DNA of 64,000 nt from Rhodococcus sp. OK302 (GCF_002245895.1 NZ_NPJZ01000001.1:5740501-5804500), one strand, 5' to 3'; numbered from the stretch's first letter, positions 53,723-64,000 are shown. Numbers and translations are program-made. The notes: generated by a model from the sequence alone, not told the origin.

Positions 53723-54961
53723 TCAAGCGGCTGTCGGTGGACTGTTCCCCGATATCGGAACCTGATACGGATCCACCGACATCGGCGGATAGAACCGGGT
53801 TTTCCGATCGTCCCCGATCTCGACACTCCACTCGGTGTGGTGCAGCAACCGATGATGGTGACCGCACAAAAGTATGAGGTTGTCGAAATCTGTTGGGCCA
53901 CTGTCCATCCAATGAACAATATGGTGGGCGTCGCACCATCCCGGCGGGGTTCCGCAGCCGGGAAACGCGCATCCCCCATCCCTGACGGCCAAAGCTCGCC
54001 GCTGCGGGACTGTCGCGGTTCGCTCGTCGATTCCATGATTGAGCGGAACACCGTTCTGGTCGAGCAGGATTCGGGTGACCATGCAATCGCAGGCCAGCAT
54101 GCGGGCGCTGTCGAGGCTGATAGGCCCGGCCCAGTTGGTGATCGCATACCCGAGTTCTTCGGTGGACGGAAGGAGATCTTTGAGAGCTTGCAGGTCCGTG
54201 AGGTCTTTCGCGGTGGCCGTGATCGTCAGGTGCGGTTTGACGCCACCTTCAACGGGGCCGAGGCCGGCCATCTCGAAGCGTCGCAGGAGTTCGCAGAAAC
54301 CGTCGGCGCGTCGAAGTGTCGGGGTACGAAGATCTTTCACGCCGTCAATTTCGGGTGTCGGCTTGGAAAGTCCGGACAGTAGGGCGATCAGCCGGGCGCC
54401 GTTGACGGCATCGAGGTCACCTTTGACGCTGACGCGGCCGTACAAACCTTTGGAGGCGTAGAACTCGTTGCGCTCGGAATCCTCGCCGACGGGGATGCCG
54501 TCGTCGCGGTTGCCGTATTTCTTTTCGATACGCCGGATGACCGCGCGGATGGCGTCGCAGTCGGAAACTTTTTTCGAGGCGAGGTCCAGAAGGATTTCCC
54601 GAGCCTTTTCGACGTCCGTGATATGCATATTCTTGGGTGGGTGCTGGCAGAACTGTGCCACCTGACGGGCCTTCTGCATATCGATGTCACCATCGTGAAA
54701 GGACTGTGCGACTACAGGTTCAAGCATGAACAACCGCGCGAGGCTGACCAGTTGGCTGCATTCGCCGATCTCGAGATTGGTGGACCGGTGCAGCCACTGG
54801 GCGATAGCCCGAAAGCCCGTGTCGGGGAGAGCGTCACGAGTGAACATCTCGACAACAAGGTGCACCAGGCGGGATTGCATGTCGTGACGCGCGCGAACCA
54901 GGTCGAGAACCTCGACTTTGAGACCCTCGCTGTCCAGTTGCCACGCTTCCCGATTCCCCAT
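53723..54961 (-). CDS. DUF222/HNH endonuclease-type protein (13E12 family)
   Basis: A 412-residue protein of the REP13E12 family common in Mycobacterium and Rhodococcus. The long helical DUF222 region (about 20-300) is followed by an HNH domain: CAFPGCGTPPGWCDAHHIVHW and LILLCGHHHRLLHH supply the zinc cysteines and catalytic His. The family is spread in many copies and often near mobile DNA, but its function is not established. No terminal repeats or integrase are seen around this copy, so I do not call it a mobile element. Confidence 0.85.
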   Translation of the reverse strand: MGNREAWQLDSEGLKVEVLDLVRARHDMQSRLVHLVVEMFTRDALPDTGFRAIAQWLHRSTNLEIGECSQLVSLARLFMLEPVVAQSFHDGDIDMQKARQVAQFCQHPPKNMHITDVEKAREILLDLASKKVSDCDAIRAVIRRIEKKYGNRDDGIPVGEDSERNEFYASKGLYGRVSVKGDLDAVNGARLIALLSGLSKPTPEIDGVKDLRTPTLRRADGFCELLRRFEMAGLGPVEGGVKPHLTITATAKDLTDLQALKDLLPSTEELGYAITNWAGPISLDSARMLACDCMVTRILLDQNGVPLNHGIDERTATVPQRRALAVRDGGCAFPGCGTPPGWCDAHHIVHWMDSGPTDFDNLILLCGHHHRLLHHTEWSVEIGDDRKTRFYPPMSVDPYQVPISGNSPPTAA

Positions 54962-55127
54962 ACATTGATTCTAATCGAACAAGATTTCGATTCCTAGAGA
55001 CATTTCGGACAGGTTTTCGAGAAGTTTTGATCGAGAGTTGTTGATATACAGGAATATTCGAAGGTTCAGGCAAGAGAATCGACAACGTTAGGACGCCATG
55101 AACGGAGGACTGGAATAGTCTCTGATC

Positions 55128-55607
55128 ATGGAATCCATCGTGACATTGAGTATGGAAGACGCCGGCGAGGTGCTGACATTGCAACGCGCTGCCTACGTCT
55201 CCGAGGCGCAAGCTCACAGCGATATGAGCCTTCCTCCACTGACGCAGTCATTGGAGGAGCTGGTCACTGAACTGTCCGACCCCGAAGTGACCGCGATCGG
55301 ATTACGCAGCGAAACTGCTCGTCTTGTCGGAGCGGTACGCCTGAATATCGCAGCGGCTCGTCCGCACGTGGCTGAACTTGGCAGGCTGATCGTGGCGCCG
55401 GACAGGCAGGGCCGGGGGCTTGGCAGTCGACTGCTCGGGCTGGCGGAGAGTCACCTGCCTGCAACGGTAACCGATTTGCGGTTGTTCACCGGCGAGTTCA
55501 GCACCGGCAATCTTCGACTCTACGAACGGTTCGGCTACAAGGAAACCCATCGCACACCAACCCCGAGTGGCTATGCGCTGGTCCATCTATCCAAGCAATT
55601 GCGCTAA
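55128..55607 (+). CDS. GNAT-family N-acetyltransferase
   Basis: A 159-residue acetyltransferase. ELGRLIVAPDRQGRGLGSRLLGLAE contains the acetyl-CoA pyrophosphate loop (QGRGLG), and NLRLYERFGYKET the last conserved motif. The substrate is unknown. It stands alone between two left-facing genes. Confidence 0.87.
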   Translation: MESIVTLSMEDAGEVLTLQRAAYVSEAQAHSDMSLPPLTQSLEELVTELSDPEVTAIGLRSETARLVGAVRLNIAAARPHVAELGRLIVAPDRQGRGLGSRLLGLAESHLPATVTDLRLFTGEFSTGNLRLYERFGYKETHRTPTPSGYALVHLSKQLR

Positions 55608-55694
55608 GCACAACGACAACGCCGGGCCGCCGCGCATCATTTCGATGTGCGACGACCCGACTTCAACGTGAGCTAGAACTCGACCAACTGACGT

Positions 55695-57502
<1,808 letters not shown>

Positions 57503-57503
<1 letters not shown>

Positions 57504-58438
57504 CAGTGCTGTCCCTTTGCCGCTTTGTCGAGTATTCGTGCTCCGGGTACGGGTCCGCTCGCCACGCGAACGGTGCGGCACACCCCCGCTCCCGCAAGTT
57601 CTGCGCTCACGTCCAAGGCGGACTGAGCGTCACTGCAGAGAAAAGCGCATGTCGGTCCGGATCCGGACACCATGCCGGTCAGAGCCCCGGCGTCGACACC
57701 CGCGCGCAGCGTCCGCCGTAGTGCCGGATTGAGCGATAACGCCGCCGCTTGCAGATCATTTCCGAGTAGTGGTGCAAGTTGTCGTGGATCACCGGTCGTG
57801 AGGGCCGAAATCAGGTCGTCCGCGTCGCCGAGTCGGTTCGGTGAACCCTCACTGCGCAGTCTATCGAGTTCACGGAACACGACGGGCGTGCTCAATCCGC
57901 CCTTGGCCAGCGCCAATACCCAATGGAAGGTGCTTCGAGTCAGTACGGGAACCAGGTGCTCGCCGCGGCCTGTCCCCAAAGCGGTACCCCCGTGCAACGA
58001 AAAAGGAACATCGCTGCCGAGCCTGGCCGCAAAACTGTCCAAGTCACGACGCGAGAGTTCCAACTTCCACAGCGCGTTGAGCGCAACGAGCGTTGCCGCC
58101 GCGTCGGCGCTTCCACCGGCCATCCCGCCGGCGACGGGAATTCCCTTGTCGATGAGAATCTCGACGTCGGCGTCCACACCGGCCTCGGCCGACAGCAACT
58201 CCGCTGCCTTCCATACGAGGTTGGTGCGGTCGACGGGAACTGCCGCGGCGTCGTCTCCGGTCACGATCACGGACAGGCCGTCGGACGGCGTCACGGTGAC
58301 GGTGTCAGCGAGAGACAGAGCTTGGAAGACGGTAGTCAGATCGTGGTAACCGTCGGCGCGCAGGTCCCCGACAGCCAGGTGGAGATTCACCTTGGACGGG
58401 GCCCGGACTATAACTGGGCGAGGGACGACGGAGAGCAC
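57503..58438 (-). CDS. ispE: 4-diphosphocytidyl-2-C-methyl-D-erythritol kinase
   Basis: A 311-residue GHMP kinase of the non-mevalonate isoprenoid pathway. [22 protein letters not shown] is the N-terminal substrate motif, [18 protein letters not shown] the ATP-binding loop, and [13 protein letters not shown] the third GHMP motif. The start is taken as GTG 58438, close to the length of the mycobacterial enzyme. The stop overlaps the ABC-F start (ATGA). In M. tuberculosis ispE is near pks16 and pth; here several genes are inserted between. Confidence 0.94.
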
Positions 58439-58540
58439 AAGGAACAACAATAGGCGCTGCGAACACCCAGGCGAAAACATGCGACCAGCGGAACAACTCT
58501 GGACGCCCCCGTCACCCGACAAGTGTGCCCGGATCGCACC

Positions 58541-59317
58541 TCACTTCACTGCTCTTACTCCCACTCCCAGTCCGACCACTGCCACGCTCACCGCAGCAAC
58601 AATTCCTGCAAGGACGCTCCCTGAGGCGAAGTCGCCGGCAAACAACGCACGCTCCGCATCAACGACGTACCCCAGCGGATTGATGTTCACGAGAACCTTC
58701 ATCCAACCTGGCGCATCGTCGAGCGGAAGCATGGTTCCCGACAGAATCAGAAGCGGGAACATCAGTGTCTGCTGCACTACCCAGAACATCCAATCCTGCT
58801 CACGCACAGCCAAAGCCAAAGCATAGGACAAGGCCCCGAGGCCGACGCCGAATACTCCGAGTAGAACGATGCCAGCTGCTGCGCCGGCCGCATTCACGTC
58901 CAGTCCGAGCGGTAGGGCGACCAGAACGATGAGAATCGCCTGTGCTGCAAGCGGAACCATCTCTTTGCATGCACGACCGATCAGCAGCGACGAACGGCGC
59001 AGCGGCGTCACCAGCATTCGTTCGTGAGATCCCTGTTGCATTTCCAAGAGCAGATTCGATCCCGTCATGGTCGTTCCGAAGATTGCGATCATCACCAGAA
59101 CACCCGGGATGAACCAATTCCACACGCCGTCACCGGTTCCCGGAACACCTTTGAGTAGTGGCCCGAACAGTGCAAGCAAGATCAGCGGTTGAATCAGGCT
59201 GAAAATGATACTGACGGGGTCGCGCAGCATCGGCCGCAACTCACGACCCATGACAATGGCGCTATCTCGAACAATATTGCCGCGCACTACAGCTGGACTA
59301 CCAAGAGTCATAGTCAT
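58541..59317 (-). CDS. ABC-2 type transporter permease
   Basis: A 258-residue permease with six helices, of the ABC-2/DrrB-like drug or lipid exporter type. DPVSIIFSLIQPLILLALFG is the typical first helix, and NPLGYVVDAERALFAGDF the conserved late segment. It should pair with the ATPase 24 bases upstream in the operon. Substrates of such pairs include antibiotics and glycolipids; none is indicated here. Confidence 0.9.
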   Translation of the reverse strand: MTMTLGSPAVVRGNIVRDSAIVMGRELRPMLRDPVSIIFSLIQPLILLALFGPLLKGVPGTGDGVWNWFIPGVLVMIAIFGTTMTGSNLLLEMQQGSHERMLVTPLRRSSLLIGRACKEMVPLAAQAILIVLVALPLGLDVNAAGAAAGIVLLGVFGVGLGALSYALALAVREQDWMFWVVQQTLMFPLLILSGTMLPLDDAPGWMKVLVNINPLGYVVDAERALFAGDFASGSVLAGIVAAVSVAVVGLGVGVRAVK

Positions 59318-59341
59318 CGCAATTTCCTTTGTCGTCAGAGT

Positions 59342-60328
59342 TCAGGACGCAGCCGCTGCGGCGCTTTCGCGCAAGCTACGGCCGGTGAGGGTGAGGAACA
59401 CGTCGTCCAGAGTTGGACGCGTGATATCGGCGGTCAGCACGTGCGCTCCGCGGGATTCGGAATCACGTAGAAGTACCGGAAGTGTCGAATCTCCCTGGCT
59501 TGCACGGATACTCAACCGTGATCCATCAACTTCGATCTCGCGAACCGTGATGAGCTGCTGCGCTGCCGACGCCGCAATCCTGGCCTCCTCCGCGGTCTCG
59601 AAAGTCACGACAAGATGATCTCCGGCCAAATCGGCCTTGAGCGCAACTGCTGTGTTGTCCGCGATTACCGTTCCCTCGTCGATCACGATGACGCGTTCGG
59701 CCATCGAATCGGCTTCTTCCAAGTAGTGCGTCGTCAGCACAATCGTCGTGCCCATCTCGCGGCGCAACCGCAGAATGTGCTCCCACAGATTTGCCCGACT
59801 CTGCGGGTCCATCCCCGTCGTCGGCTCGTCGAGAAATAGGAGCGGTGGACGATGCACCAAACCCAGAGCGATATCGAGCCGCCGCCGCTGCCCGCCCGAA
59901 AGGGTGCTGACCTTGCGAGTCGCCAATTCCTCGAGTTCGAGATCGCCGAGCAATTCGTCGGCGCGGACCTGCGAACTCGGCTTTGTCATTCCGTAGCAGA
60001 GTCCCTGCGTCACCAACTCGTCCCGAACGCGCTGGTTGTGGCCTGCTCCGTTCCCCTGCCCGACGTAACCGAGCCTCGATCGCACCTCGCTGCGAGCATC
60101 GGACACGTCGAAACCGGCAACCTTTGCCGTGCCGGATGTCGGCTCGAGCAGTGTCGTCAACATCCGTAGGGTGGTCGATTTACCGGCACCATTAGGTCCG
60201 AGTAGCGCCACCAACTCTCCCTCGGCAACATCGAGGGTGACACCTTTCACCGCTTCGACCAGCTTCTTTCCCTGCACGAAGTGCTTGGTGAGCGCCTTCG
60301 TCTCGATCATCGGCCCGCTGTAACTCAC
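59342..60328 (-). CDS. ABC transporter ATPase (DrrA-like)
   Basis: A 328-residue ATPase. Walker A is GPNGAGKST, the Q-loop region YVGQGNGAG, the signature LSGGQRRRLDIALGL, Walker B LLFLDEPTTGMD and the switch His LTTHYLEEAD. A C-terminal DUF4162-like domain follows from about 230, as in DrrA-type exporters. The GTG at 60328 with GGAGG eight bases upstream is preferred; ATG 60310 is possible. It diverges from the WYL regulator, which probably controls it. Confidence 0.92.
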   Translation of the reverse strand: MSYSGPMIETKALTKHFVQGKKLVEAVKGVTLDVAEGELVALLGPNGAGKSTTLRMLTTLLEPTSGTAKVAGFDVSDARSEVRSRLGYVGQGNGAGHNQRVRDELVTQGLCYGMTKPSSQVRADELLGDLELEELATRKVSTLSGGQRRRLDIALGLVHRPPLLFLDEPTTGMDPQSRANLWEHILRLRREMGTTIVLTTHYLEEADSMAERVIVIDEGTVIADNTAVALKADLAGDHLVVTFETAEEARIAASAAQQLITVREIEVDGSRLSIRASQGDSTLPVLLRDSESRGAHVLTADITRPTLDDVFLTLTGRSLRESAAAAAS

Positions 60329-60383
60329 GATGTCGGCCTCCGCTTTCTCTCGATTGGTCGGGTGGGAATTCAACCTAAAATCA

Positions 60384-60406
60384 ATTGCGGACCATTACGG
60401 TCCTCA
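60384..60406. promoter_or_regulatory. Operator-like inverted repeat between the ABC exporter and its regulator
   Basis: GGACC and GGTCC flank ATTAC, and the symmetry extends outward to TTG and CAA with one mismatched pair. It lies in the 99-base divergent region between starts at 60328 and 60428, where a WYL regulator would be expected to bind. Confidence 0.55.
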
Positions 60407-60427
60407 ATCTCTGCAAAACTGGGATTC

Positions 60428-61396
60428 ATGAAAGAGACGTCGGCTCGCCTACTGCGGTTGCTGTCCCTGCTTCAAACCCGGCGGGACTGGTCCGGTGCCG
60501 AGCTTGCGGATCGGCTCGCCATCACCCCGCGCACAGTTCGCCGCGACGTCGATAGACTCCGTGACCTGGGGTATCCCGTCGACGCCAGCGTCGGAGTGGG
60601 CGGCGGCTACCGCCTGGGCGCCGGCGTCGAGATGCCGCCGCTTCAACTCGACGACGAGGAGGTACTGGCCGTAGCGCTGTCGTTGCAGTCCGGTGCCGCC
60701 GGATCTGTAGTCGGTATCGGCGAGGCCTCGATGCGCGCGCTGACAAAACTGCGCCAGATTATGCCGTCGCGGTTGCGTCACCGACTCGAATCCCTGCAGA
60801 TCGACGTTGTTTCCACGCCGCCGGCAGCAAGTGCTGTTGACGCCGGAGTATTGACAGCGATCGCGTCCGTCTGTCACAACCATGAGCGCCTGAGATTCGA
60901 CTACACCACGCACGGCGGCGCTATCAGCCGACGCGAGGTGGAACCTTATCGACTGGTGCGTTCGGGATTGCGATGGTATCTGGTTGCCTGGGATCTGGGC
61001 CGCGACGACTGGCGCTCGTTCCGCGTCGACCGTATGGAGCCTAAAATCCCGACGGGCCCGCGCTTTACACCGCGAGAACTACCGGCCGGCGGAGCTGCGG
61101 AATACGTATCCGCCGGCGTCGCTCGCGCGTACACATCTACGCGCGCAACAGTTTTGCTTCATGCATCGATCGAAGAGGTCGCACCGATGGTCGGTGAGCA
61201 GTGGGGATCGGTCGAGTCTTCCGACGAAGGTCGTTGTGTAGTAGCACTTTCCGGCACGTCACTACGCTCGATCGCGCACTGGCTACGAGCCTTCGATGTC
61301 GACTTCACGATCGTGAGCCCACCCGAGTTGCGCGAAGAGTGCCGCGCAATCGCGGACGAACAACGAGTGGTCGTGCAGCGCTATCTTGAAGCGTGA
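60428..61396 (+). CDS. WYL-domain transcriptional regulator (YafY family)
   Basis: A 322-residue regulator. The N-terminal HTH_11 domain has WSGAELADRLAITPRTVRRDVDRLRDLGYPV (in parts), and the central WYL domain has YRLVRSGLRWYLVAWDLGR followed by a WCX extension to the end. Such regulators sense ligands through the WYL domain. The ATG at 60428 is the natural start; the open frame before it overlaps the divergent ABC gene. It ends at a strong two-way terminator shared with cspA. Confidence 0.9.
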   Translation: MKETSARLLRLLSLLQTRRDWSGAELADRLAITPRTVRRDVDRLRDLGYPVDASVGVGGGYRLGAGVEMPPLQLDDEEVLAVALSLQSGAAGSVVGIGEASMRALTKLRQIMPSRLRHRLESLQIDVVSTPPAASAVDAGVLTAIASVCHNHERLRFDYTTHGGAISRREVEPYRLVRSGLRWYLVAWDLGRDDWRSFRVDRMEPKIPTGPRFTPRELPAGGAAEYVSAGVARAYTSTRATVLLHASIEEVAPMVGEQWGSVESSDEGRCVVALSGTSLRSIAHWLRAFDVDFTIVSPPELREECRAIADEQRVVVQRYLEA

Positions 61397-61432
61397 GAAC
61401 ACCTTTCGAACATGCTGCAATATCGCACAAAC

Positions 61433-61470
61433 AAAAAGGCCCCAACTCCGAAGAGTTGGGGCCTTTTTGT
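61433..61470. terminator. Two-way terminator between the WYL gene and cspA
   Basis: The stem AAAAAGGCCCCAACTC pairs with GAGTTGGGGCCTTTTT around a CGAA loop. A-tract and T-tract on the two sides make it a good intrinsic terminator in both directions for the facing genes. Confidence 0.95.
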
Positions 61471-61511
61471 TATACGTCATGTTTCGGTTTTACCCGAAGA
61501 TCATGTGCGTC

Positions 61512-61715
61512 TTAGATCAGGGTAACGCCGGTGGCCTGCGGGCCCTTGTTGCCCTGACCGATCTCGAACGCTACGCGCTGGTTCTCCTCGAGCGTACGGA
61601 AGCCGCCACTCTGGATTTCGGAGTAGTGAACGAAGACGTCAGCACTGCCGTCTTCGGGAGCGATGAAGCCGAACCCCTTCTCGGAGTTGAACCACTTCAC
61701 GATGCCCTCTGCCAT
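61512..61715 (-). CDS. cspA: Cold-shock protein (CspA family)
   Basis: A 67-residue single-domain nucleic-acid chaperone. [20 protein letters not shown] carries RNP1, and DVFVHYSEI carries RNP2. GAGGAG lies shortly before the ATG at 61715. CspA-type proteins melt mRNA structure at low temperature or serve constitutively in Actinobacteria. The leader of unknown length (61716 on) may be structured, as in other csp messages. Confidence 0.95.
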   Translation of the reverse strand: MAEGIVKWFNSEKGFGFIAPEDGSADVFVHYSEIQSGGFRTLEENQRVAFEIGQGNKGPQATGVTLI

Positions 61716-61933
61716 GTAAATCTCCTCTAACACAGTGTCTACAGGCAGTCACTGCGACCGCCCGGGCCACTTACTACGACCGTTCTGAGACAAATCCGTG
61801 GAGGATGTCCAAACGTCCGCAACTTAACCATTTGCGAGCGTGGAACCACAAACACAAACACTTACGACCAACACAAGTAGATCACAGATCTGCAGCTTTG
61901 TCTCGTTTGAGTCCCAGATCACCTCCCACCCCA

Positions 61934-61962
61934 TTGACAGGTATACCCCCCGGGGGTACCTT
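61934..61962 (+). promoter_or_regulatory. Copper operon promoter with CsoR-type palindrome
   Basis: TTGACA (61934-61939) and TACCTT (61957-61962) are 17 bases apart. Between them lies GTATACCCCCCGGGGGTACC (61941-61960), close to the C/G-rich palindromes bound by CsoR-type copper repressors. Binding there would block RNA polymerase until Cu(I) is present. No csoR gene is within the window. Confidence 0.7.
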
Positions 61963-61974
61963 AAATCTCGAAGC

Positions 61975-61993
61975 GATACCCACACCGGGTATC
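61975..61993. promoter_or_regulatory. Second inverted repeat in the copper leader
   Basis: Perfect seven-base arms GATACCC and GGGTATC around ACACC, 33 bases downstream of the centre of the CsoR-type palindrome and sharing its TACCC half. It may be a second repressor site or a second regulator's site. Confidence 0.5.
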
Positions 61994-62029
61994 CGTACAC
62001 TAGAGTTGAATCAACCGAAGGGGCTCGCC

Positions 62030-62239
62030 ATGACCACCGCCGAATACACCGTTTCCGGAATGACCTGTGGACACTGCGTCGGATCCGTCAAGGAAGAAGT
62101 CGGCAACATTGCGGGCGTAACCGCAGTGGACGTCGACCTGGCGAGCGGCCGAGTCACCGTCATCAGTGACGCACCCGTCCCCGCAGCCGACATCGTCGCA
62201 GCAGTCGACGAAGCCGGCTACTCCGTCGTACCAAGCTGA
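62030..62239 (+). CDS. copZ: Copper chaperone (CopZ-like HMA domain)
   Basis: A 69-residue heavy-metal-associated domain. GMTCGHC supplies the two copper-binding cysteines, and the rest follows the ferredoxin-like fold (GVTAVDVDLASGRVTV, AAVDEAGYSVV). It should carry Cu(I) to the ATPase two genes downstream. The ATG at 62030 was chosen because the upstream frame passes through the promoter elements. Confidence 0.92.
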   Translation: MTTAEYTVSGMTCGHCVGSVKEEVGNIAGVTAVDVDLASGRVTVISDAPVPAADIVAAVDEAGYSVVPS

Positions 62240-62246
62240 GTCAGCC

Positions 62247-63155
62247 GTGCGCACCTCCACAACACTTGCCACCTACGCCGTAGGGCTGGTCGCCGTATTC
62301 GGCGCCGCCCTCGGCGTGGGGGCCGCAATCGGAAGCCCGATAGACATGTCCACCACCTCGCACAGCACCCACGAATCCATGCCCGCCGCAGACGCCGCAA
62401 CACCGGCCGGACTCGAAGTCTCGTCCGGCGGATACACACTCAGTGATGTCACTGCCCCCGAAAGGTCGGGCGCGGCAGGAACTCTGAGCTTTCGCATCCT
62501 CGACAGCCACAACCAGCCGGTAGTCGACTTCGATACACTGCACGAGAAGAAACTCCACCTGATCGTCGTTCGCAGCGACACCAGCGAGTTCCGTCACGTA
62601 CACCCGGTTCTCGCCGCCGACGGCACCTGGTCCATCGACTGGACCTGGCCCAGCGCGGGCACCTACCGAGCCTTCGCGGACTTCGATCCCACCGACGGCA
62701 CCCAGCTGACGCTTGGCCGAAACATCGACGTGGCAGGCGAATTCACACCGGCTCCCCTACCTCCGGTATCCACAACCGCGTCGGTCGACGGCTACACCGT
62801 CACCCTCGACGGTGATCTCACCACCGCCGGAGGCCCGATCACGCTGAACGTCGCGAGGGACGGCGTCCCGGTCACCGATCTCGACCCGTACCTCGGCGCC
62901 TACGGCCACCTCGTCGCGCTGCGCACCGGAGACCTCGCTTACCTGCACGTTCATCCCGAAGGCGAACCCGGCGACGGCGTCACAGCCGCCGGTCCCGACA
63001 TCTCCTTCCACGCGCAGGCACCGAGCGAAGGCACCTACCGCTTCTTCCTCGACTTCCAGCACGAGGGAGTCGTCCGCACAGCCGAATTCACGGTCACCGC
63101 AGGAACACCCGCAGAAACACCTGTAGCACCCGAGAATCACACCGGAGGTCACTGA
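62247..63155 (+). CDS. Membrane-anchored or exported protein of the copper operon
   Basis: A 302-residue protein with an N-terminal hydrophobic segment (LATYAVGLVAVFGAALGVGAAI) and an extracytoplasmic part. A His/Met-rich stretch (HSTHESMPAAD) follows the anchor. Two similar beta-sandwich-like halves each contain HVHP (EFRHVHPV and YLHVHPEG), and the end is HTGGH. The histidines suggest metal binding. I do not know a proven function; such genes commonly lie between copZ and copA in Actinobacteria. GTG 62247 is eight bases after the copZ stop, and the stop overlaps the copA start by one base. Confidence 0.8.
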   Translation: MRTSTTLATYAVGLVAVFGAALGVGAAIGSPIDMSTTSHSTHESMPAADAATPAGLEVSSGGYTLSDVTAPERSGAAGTLSFRILDSHNQPVVDFDTLHEKKLHLIVVRSDTSEFRHVHPVLAADGTWSIDWTWPSAGTYRAFADFDPTDGTQLTLGRNIDVAGEFTPAPLPPVSTTASVDGYTVTLDGDLTTAGGPITLNVARDGVPVTDLDPYLGAYGHLVALRTGDLAYLHVHPEGEPGDGVTAAGPDISFHAQAPSEGTYRFFLDFQHEGVVRTAEFTVTAGTPAETPVAPENHTGGH

Positions 63156-64000
63156 TGACTACGCCTACCGCTGTAGACAGCGTTGAGCTCGCGATCACGG
63201 GAATGACCTGCGCCTCCTGCGCGGCCCGAATCGAGAAGAAGCTCAACAAGATCGACGGTGTGACGGCAACAGTCAACTACGCCACCGAGAAGGCGAAGGT
63301 CACCTACCCCGACACGGTATCCACTGACGAGTTACTGGCCACCGTCGCAAACGCCGGCTATTCCGCTGCGCTACCCAAGCCTCGGACATCAGCAGCTTCC
63401 GTCGACGAGGACACCGAAACCACTCAGGACCGCGACCTTCGCGAGCTGCGCAATCGGCTGATCGTCTCGACAGTCCTGTCCGTGCCTGTCATCGCCATGG
63501 CGATGATCCCCGCCATCCAGTTCACCAACTGGCAGTGGCTCTCCCTGACGCTGGCCGCACCGGTCATCGTCTGGGCGGCACTGCCTTTCCACCGGGCAGC
63601 CTGGGTCAACCTGCGTCACGGCGCCGCCACCATGGACACGCTCATTTCCTTGGGCACCATCTCGGCGTTCCTGTGGTCTCTGTACGCACTGTTCTTCGGA
63701 ACTGCCGGCGAAGCCGGGATGAAGCACGCGTTCAGCTTCACCGTCGACAGGATGGACGGCAGCGCCAACATCTATCTCGAGGTCGCTGCCGGCGTCGTCA
63801 CCTTCGTGCTGGCCGGACGCTACTTCGAGCACAAATCCAAGCGCACCTCCGGCGCTGCACTCCGTGCGCTGATGGAACTCGGCGCAAAAGACGTCGCGGT
63901 GCTGAGGGACGGCACCGAAGTACGTATTCCCGCTGAAGACCTGGTGGCCGGCGACATCTTCGTCGTCCGTCCCGGCGAGAAGATCGCCACCGACGGTGTC
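63155..64000 (+). CDS. copA: P1B-type copper-exporting ATPase, cut by the window end
   Basis: The first 282 residues of a CopA-like pump. The N-terminal HMA domain has GMTCASCAARIEKK (Cys19 and Cys22); membrane helices follow (LIVSTVLSVPVIAMAMIPAI onward), with FHRAAWVNLRHGAATMDTLI typical of the second pair, and the start of the actuator domain (VLAGRYFEHKSKRTSGAALRALMEL in parts, then VRPGEKIATDGV). The CPC motif, phosphorylation and ATP domains lie beyond 64000. The ATG overlaps the previous stop (TGATG). It exports Cu(I) from the cytoplasm. Confidence 0.93.
   Translation, partial: MTTPTAVDSVELAITGMTCASCAARIEKKLNKIDGVTATVNYATEKAKVTYPDTVSTDELLATVANAGYSAALPKPRTSAASVDEDTETTQDRDLRELRNRLIVSTVLSVPVIAMAMIPAIQFTNWQWLSLTLAAPVIVWAALPFHRAAWVNLRHGAATMDTLISLGTISAFLWSLYALFFGTAGEAGMKHAFSFTVDRMDGSANIYLEVAAGVVTFVLAGRYFEHKSKRTSGAALRALMELGAKDVAVLRDGTEVRIPAEDLVAGDIFVVRPGEKIATDGV

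Larger units (their letters stand above)
61734..62029. other. Divergent regulatory region between cspA and the copper operon
   Basis: About 296 bases without a gene. The right part holds a TTGACA -35 box, the GC-rich palindrome at 61941-61960 and a second inverted repeat at 61975-61993. The left part should hold the cspA promoter and leader. ACAAACAC-type repeats at 61853-61862 are unlike the 25-bp operators. Confidence 0.6.

Noticed and set aside
53723..54961. DUF222/HNH gene as a mobile element
   Set aside because: No terminal repeats, target duplication, integrase or transposase is seen around it; family spread alone is not enough.
61853..61880. ACAAACAC-type repeats before the copper operon as a further ScbR-type site
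   Set aside because: They are direct repeats without a facing GGTTTGTTT arm, so they do not fit the 25-bp inverted pattern.

Overview
The window looks like chromosomal DNA of a Rhodococcus, probably of the R. erythropolis/qingshengii type. It keeps the mycobacterial-type core order mazG, mfd, TetR regulator, glmU, prs, and further on rplY, pth, an acyl-AMP ligase and ispE. It also carries an ergothioneine (egt) operon, a DUF222/HNH gene and the frequent GTG/TTG starts and GTGA or ATGA overlaps of Actinobacteria. The genus is an inference from gene content; no search was run.

Region by region. (1) 0-15 kb is an exopolysaccharide locus: a left-facing glycosyltransferase; a right-facing operon with a double alpha/beta-hydrolase, an O-antigen-type polymerase/ligase, a glycosyltransferase, a flippase, a second glycosyltransferase and two tandem secreted PslG-like glycosidases; then a Wzz-like co-polymerase, a YdcF-like protein and the initiating sugar-phosphate transferase. 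(2) 15-19.6 kb holds mazG and mfd. (3) 19.6-26 kb is a left-facing, translationally coupled operon: carrier-protein synthase (frameshifted as read), carrier protein, acyl-CoA-dehydrogenase-like flavoprotein, amino acid:[carrier protein] ligase, DUF1839 protein and GH2 beta-mannosidase-like hydrolase. (4) 26.3-27 kb encodes a TetR protein of the gamma-butyrolactone-receptor (ScbR/ArpA-like) type. (5) 27.2-33.8 kb holds a second TetR, tRNA-Gln, glmU, prs, a zinc-ribbon protein, an SLC13-type transporter and an internally shortened cyclase. (6) 33.8-42 kb holds a PQQ-type sugar dehydrogenase, egtABCD, an APC permease and an EgtE-like PLP enzyme. (7) 42-50 kb holds a flavoprotein, rplY, pth, an acyl-AMP ligase, prfC, pnuC and an unrecognised repeat-bearing protein. 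(8) 50-58.5 kb is a mixed set ending with an ABC-F protein and ispE. (9) 58.5-64 kb holds an ABC-2 exporter with its WYL regulator, a cold-shock protein, and a copper operon (copper chaperone, membrane protein, CopA cut by the window end).

The main observation is a shared operator. A 25-bp inverted repeat with 11-nt arms and a 3-nt centre (arm consensus TCAAACAWACC) lies in the divergent promoter of the exopolysaccharide operon, upstream of the initiating transferase and upstream of the carrier-protein operon. Weaker pairs with exactly 30-bp centre-to-centre spacing lie before the wzz-like gene and before the repeat-bearing gene at 49.4 kb. This pattern resembles the autoregulatory elements bound by ScbR/ArpA-type receptors, and one such receptor is encoded at 26.35-26.99 kb. 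I infer one quorum-type regulon that joins surface polysaccharide synthesis to an uncharacterised amino-acyl carrier-protein pathway.
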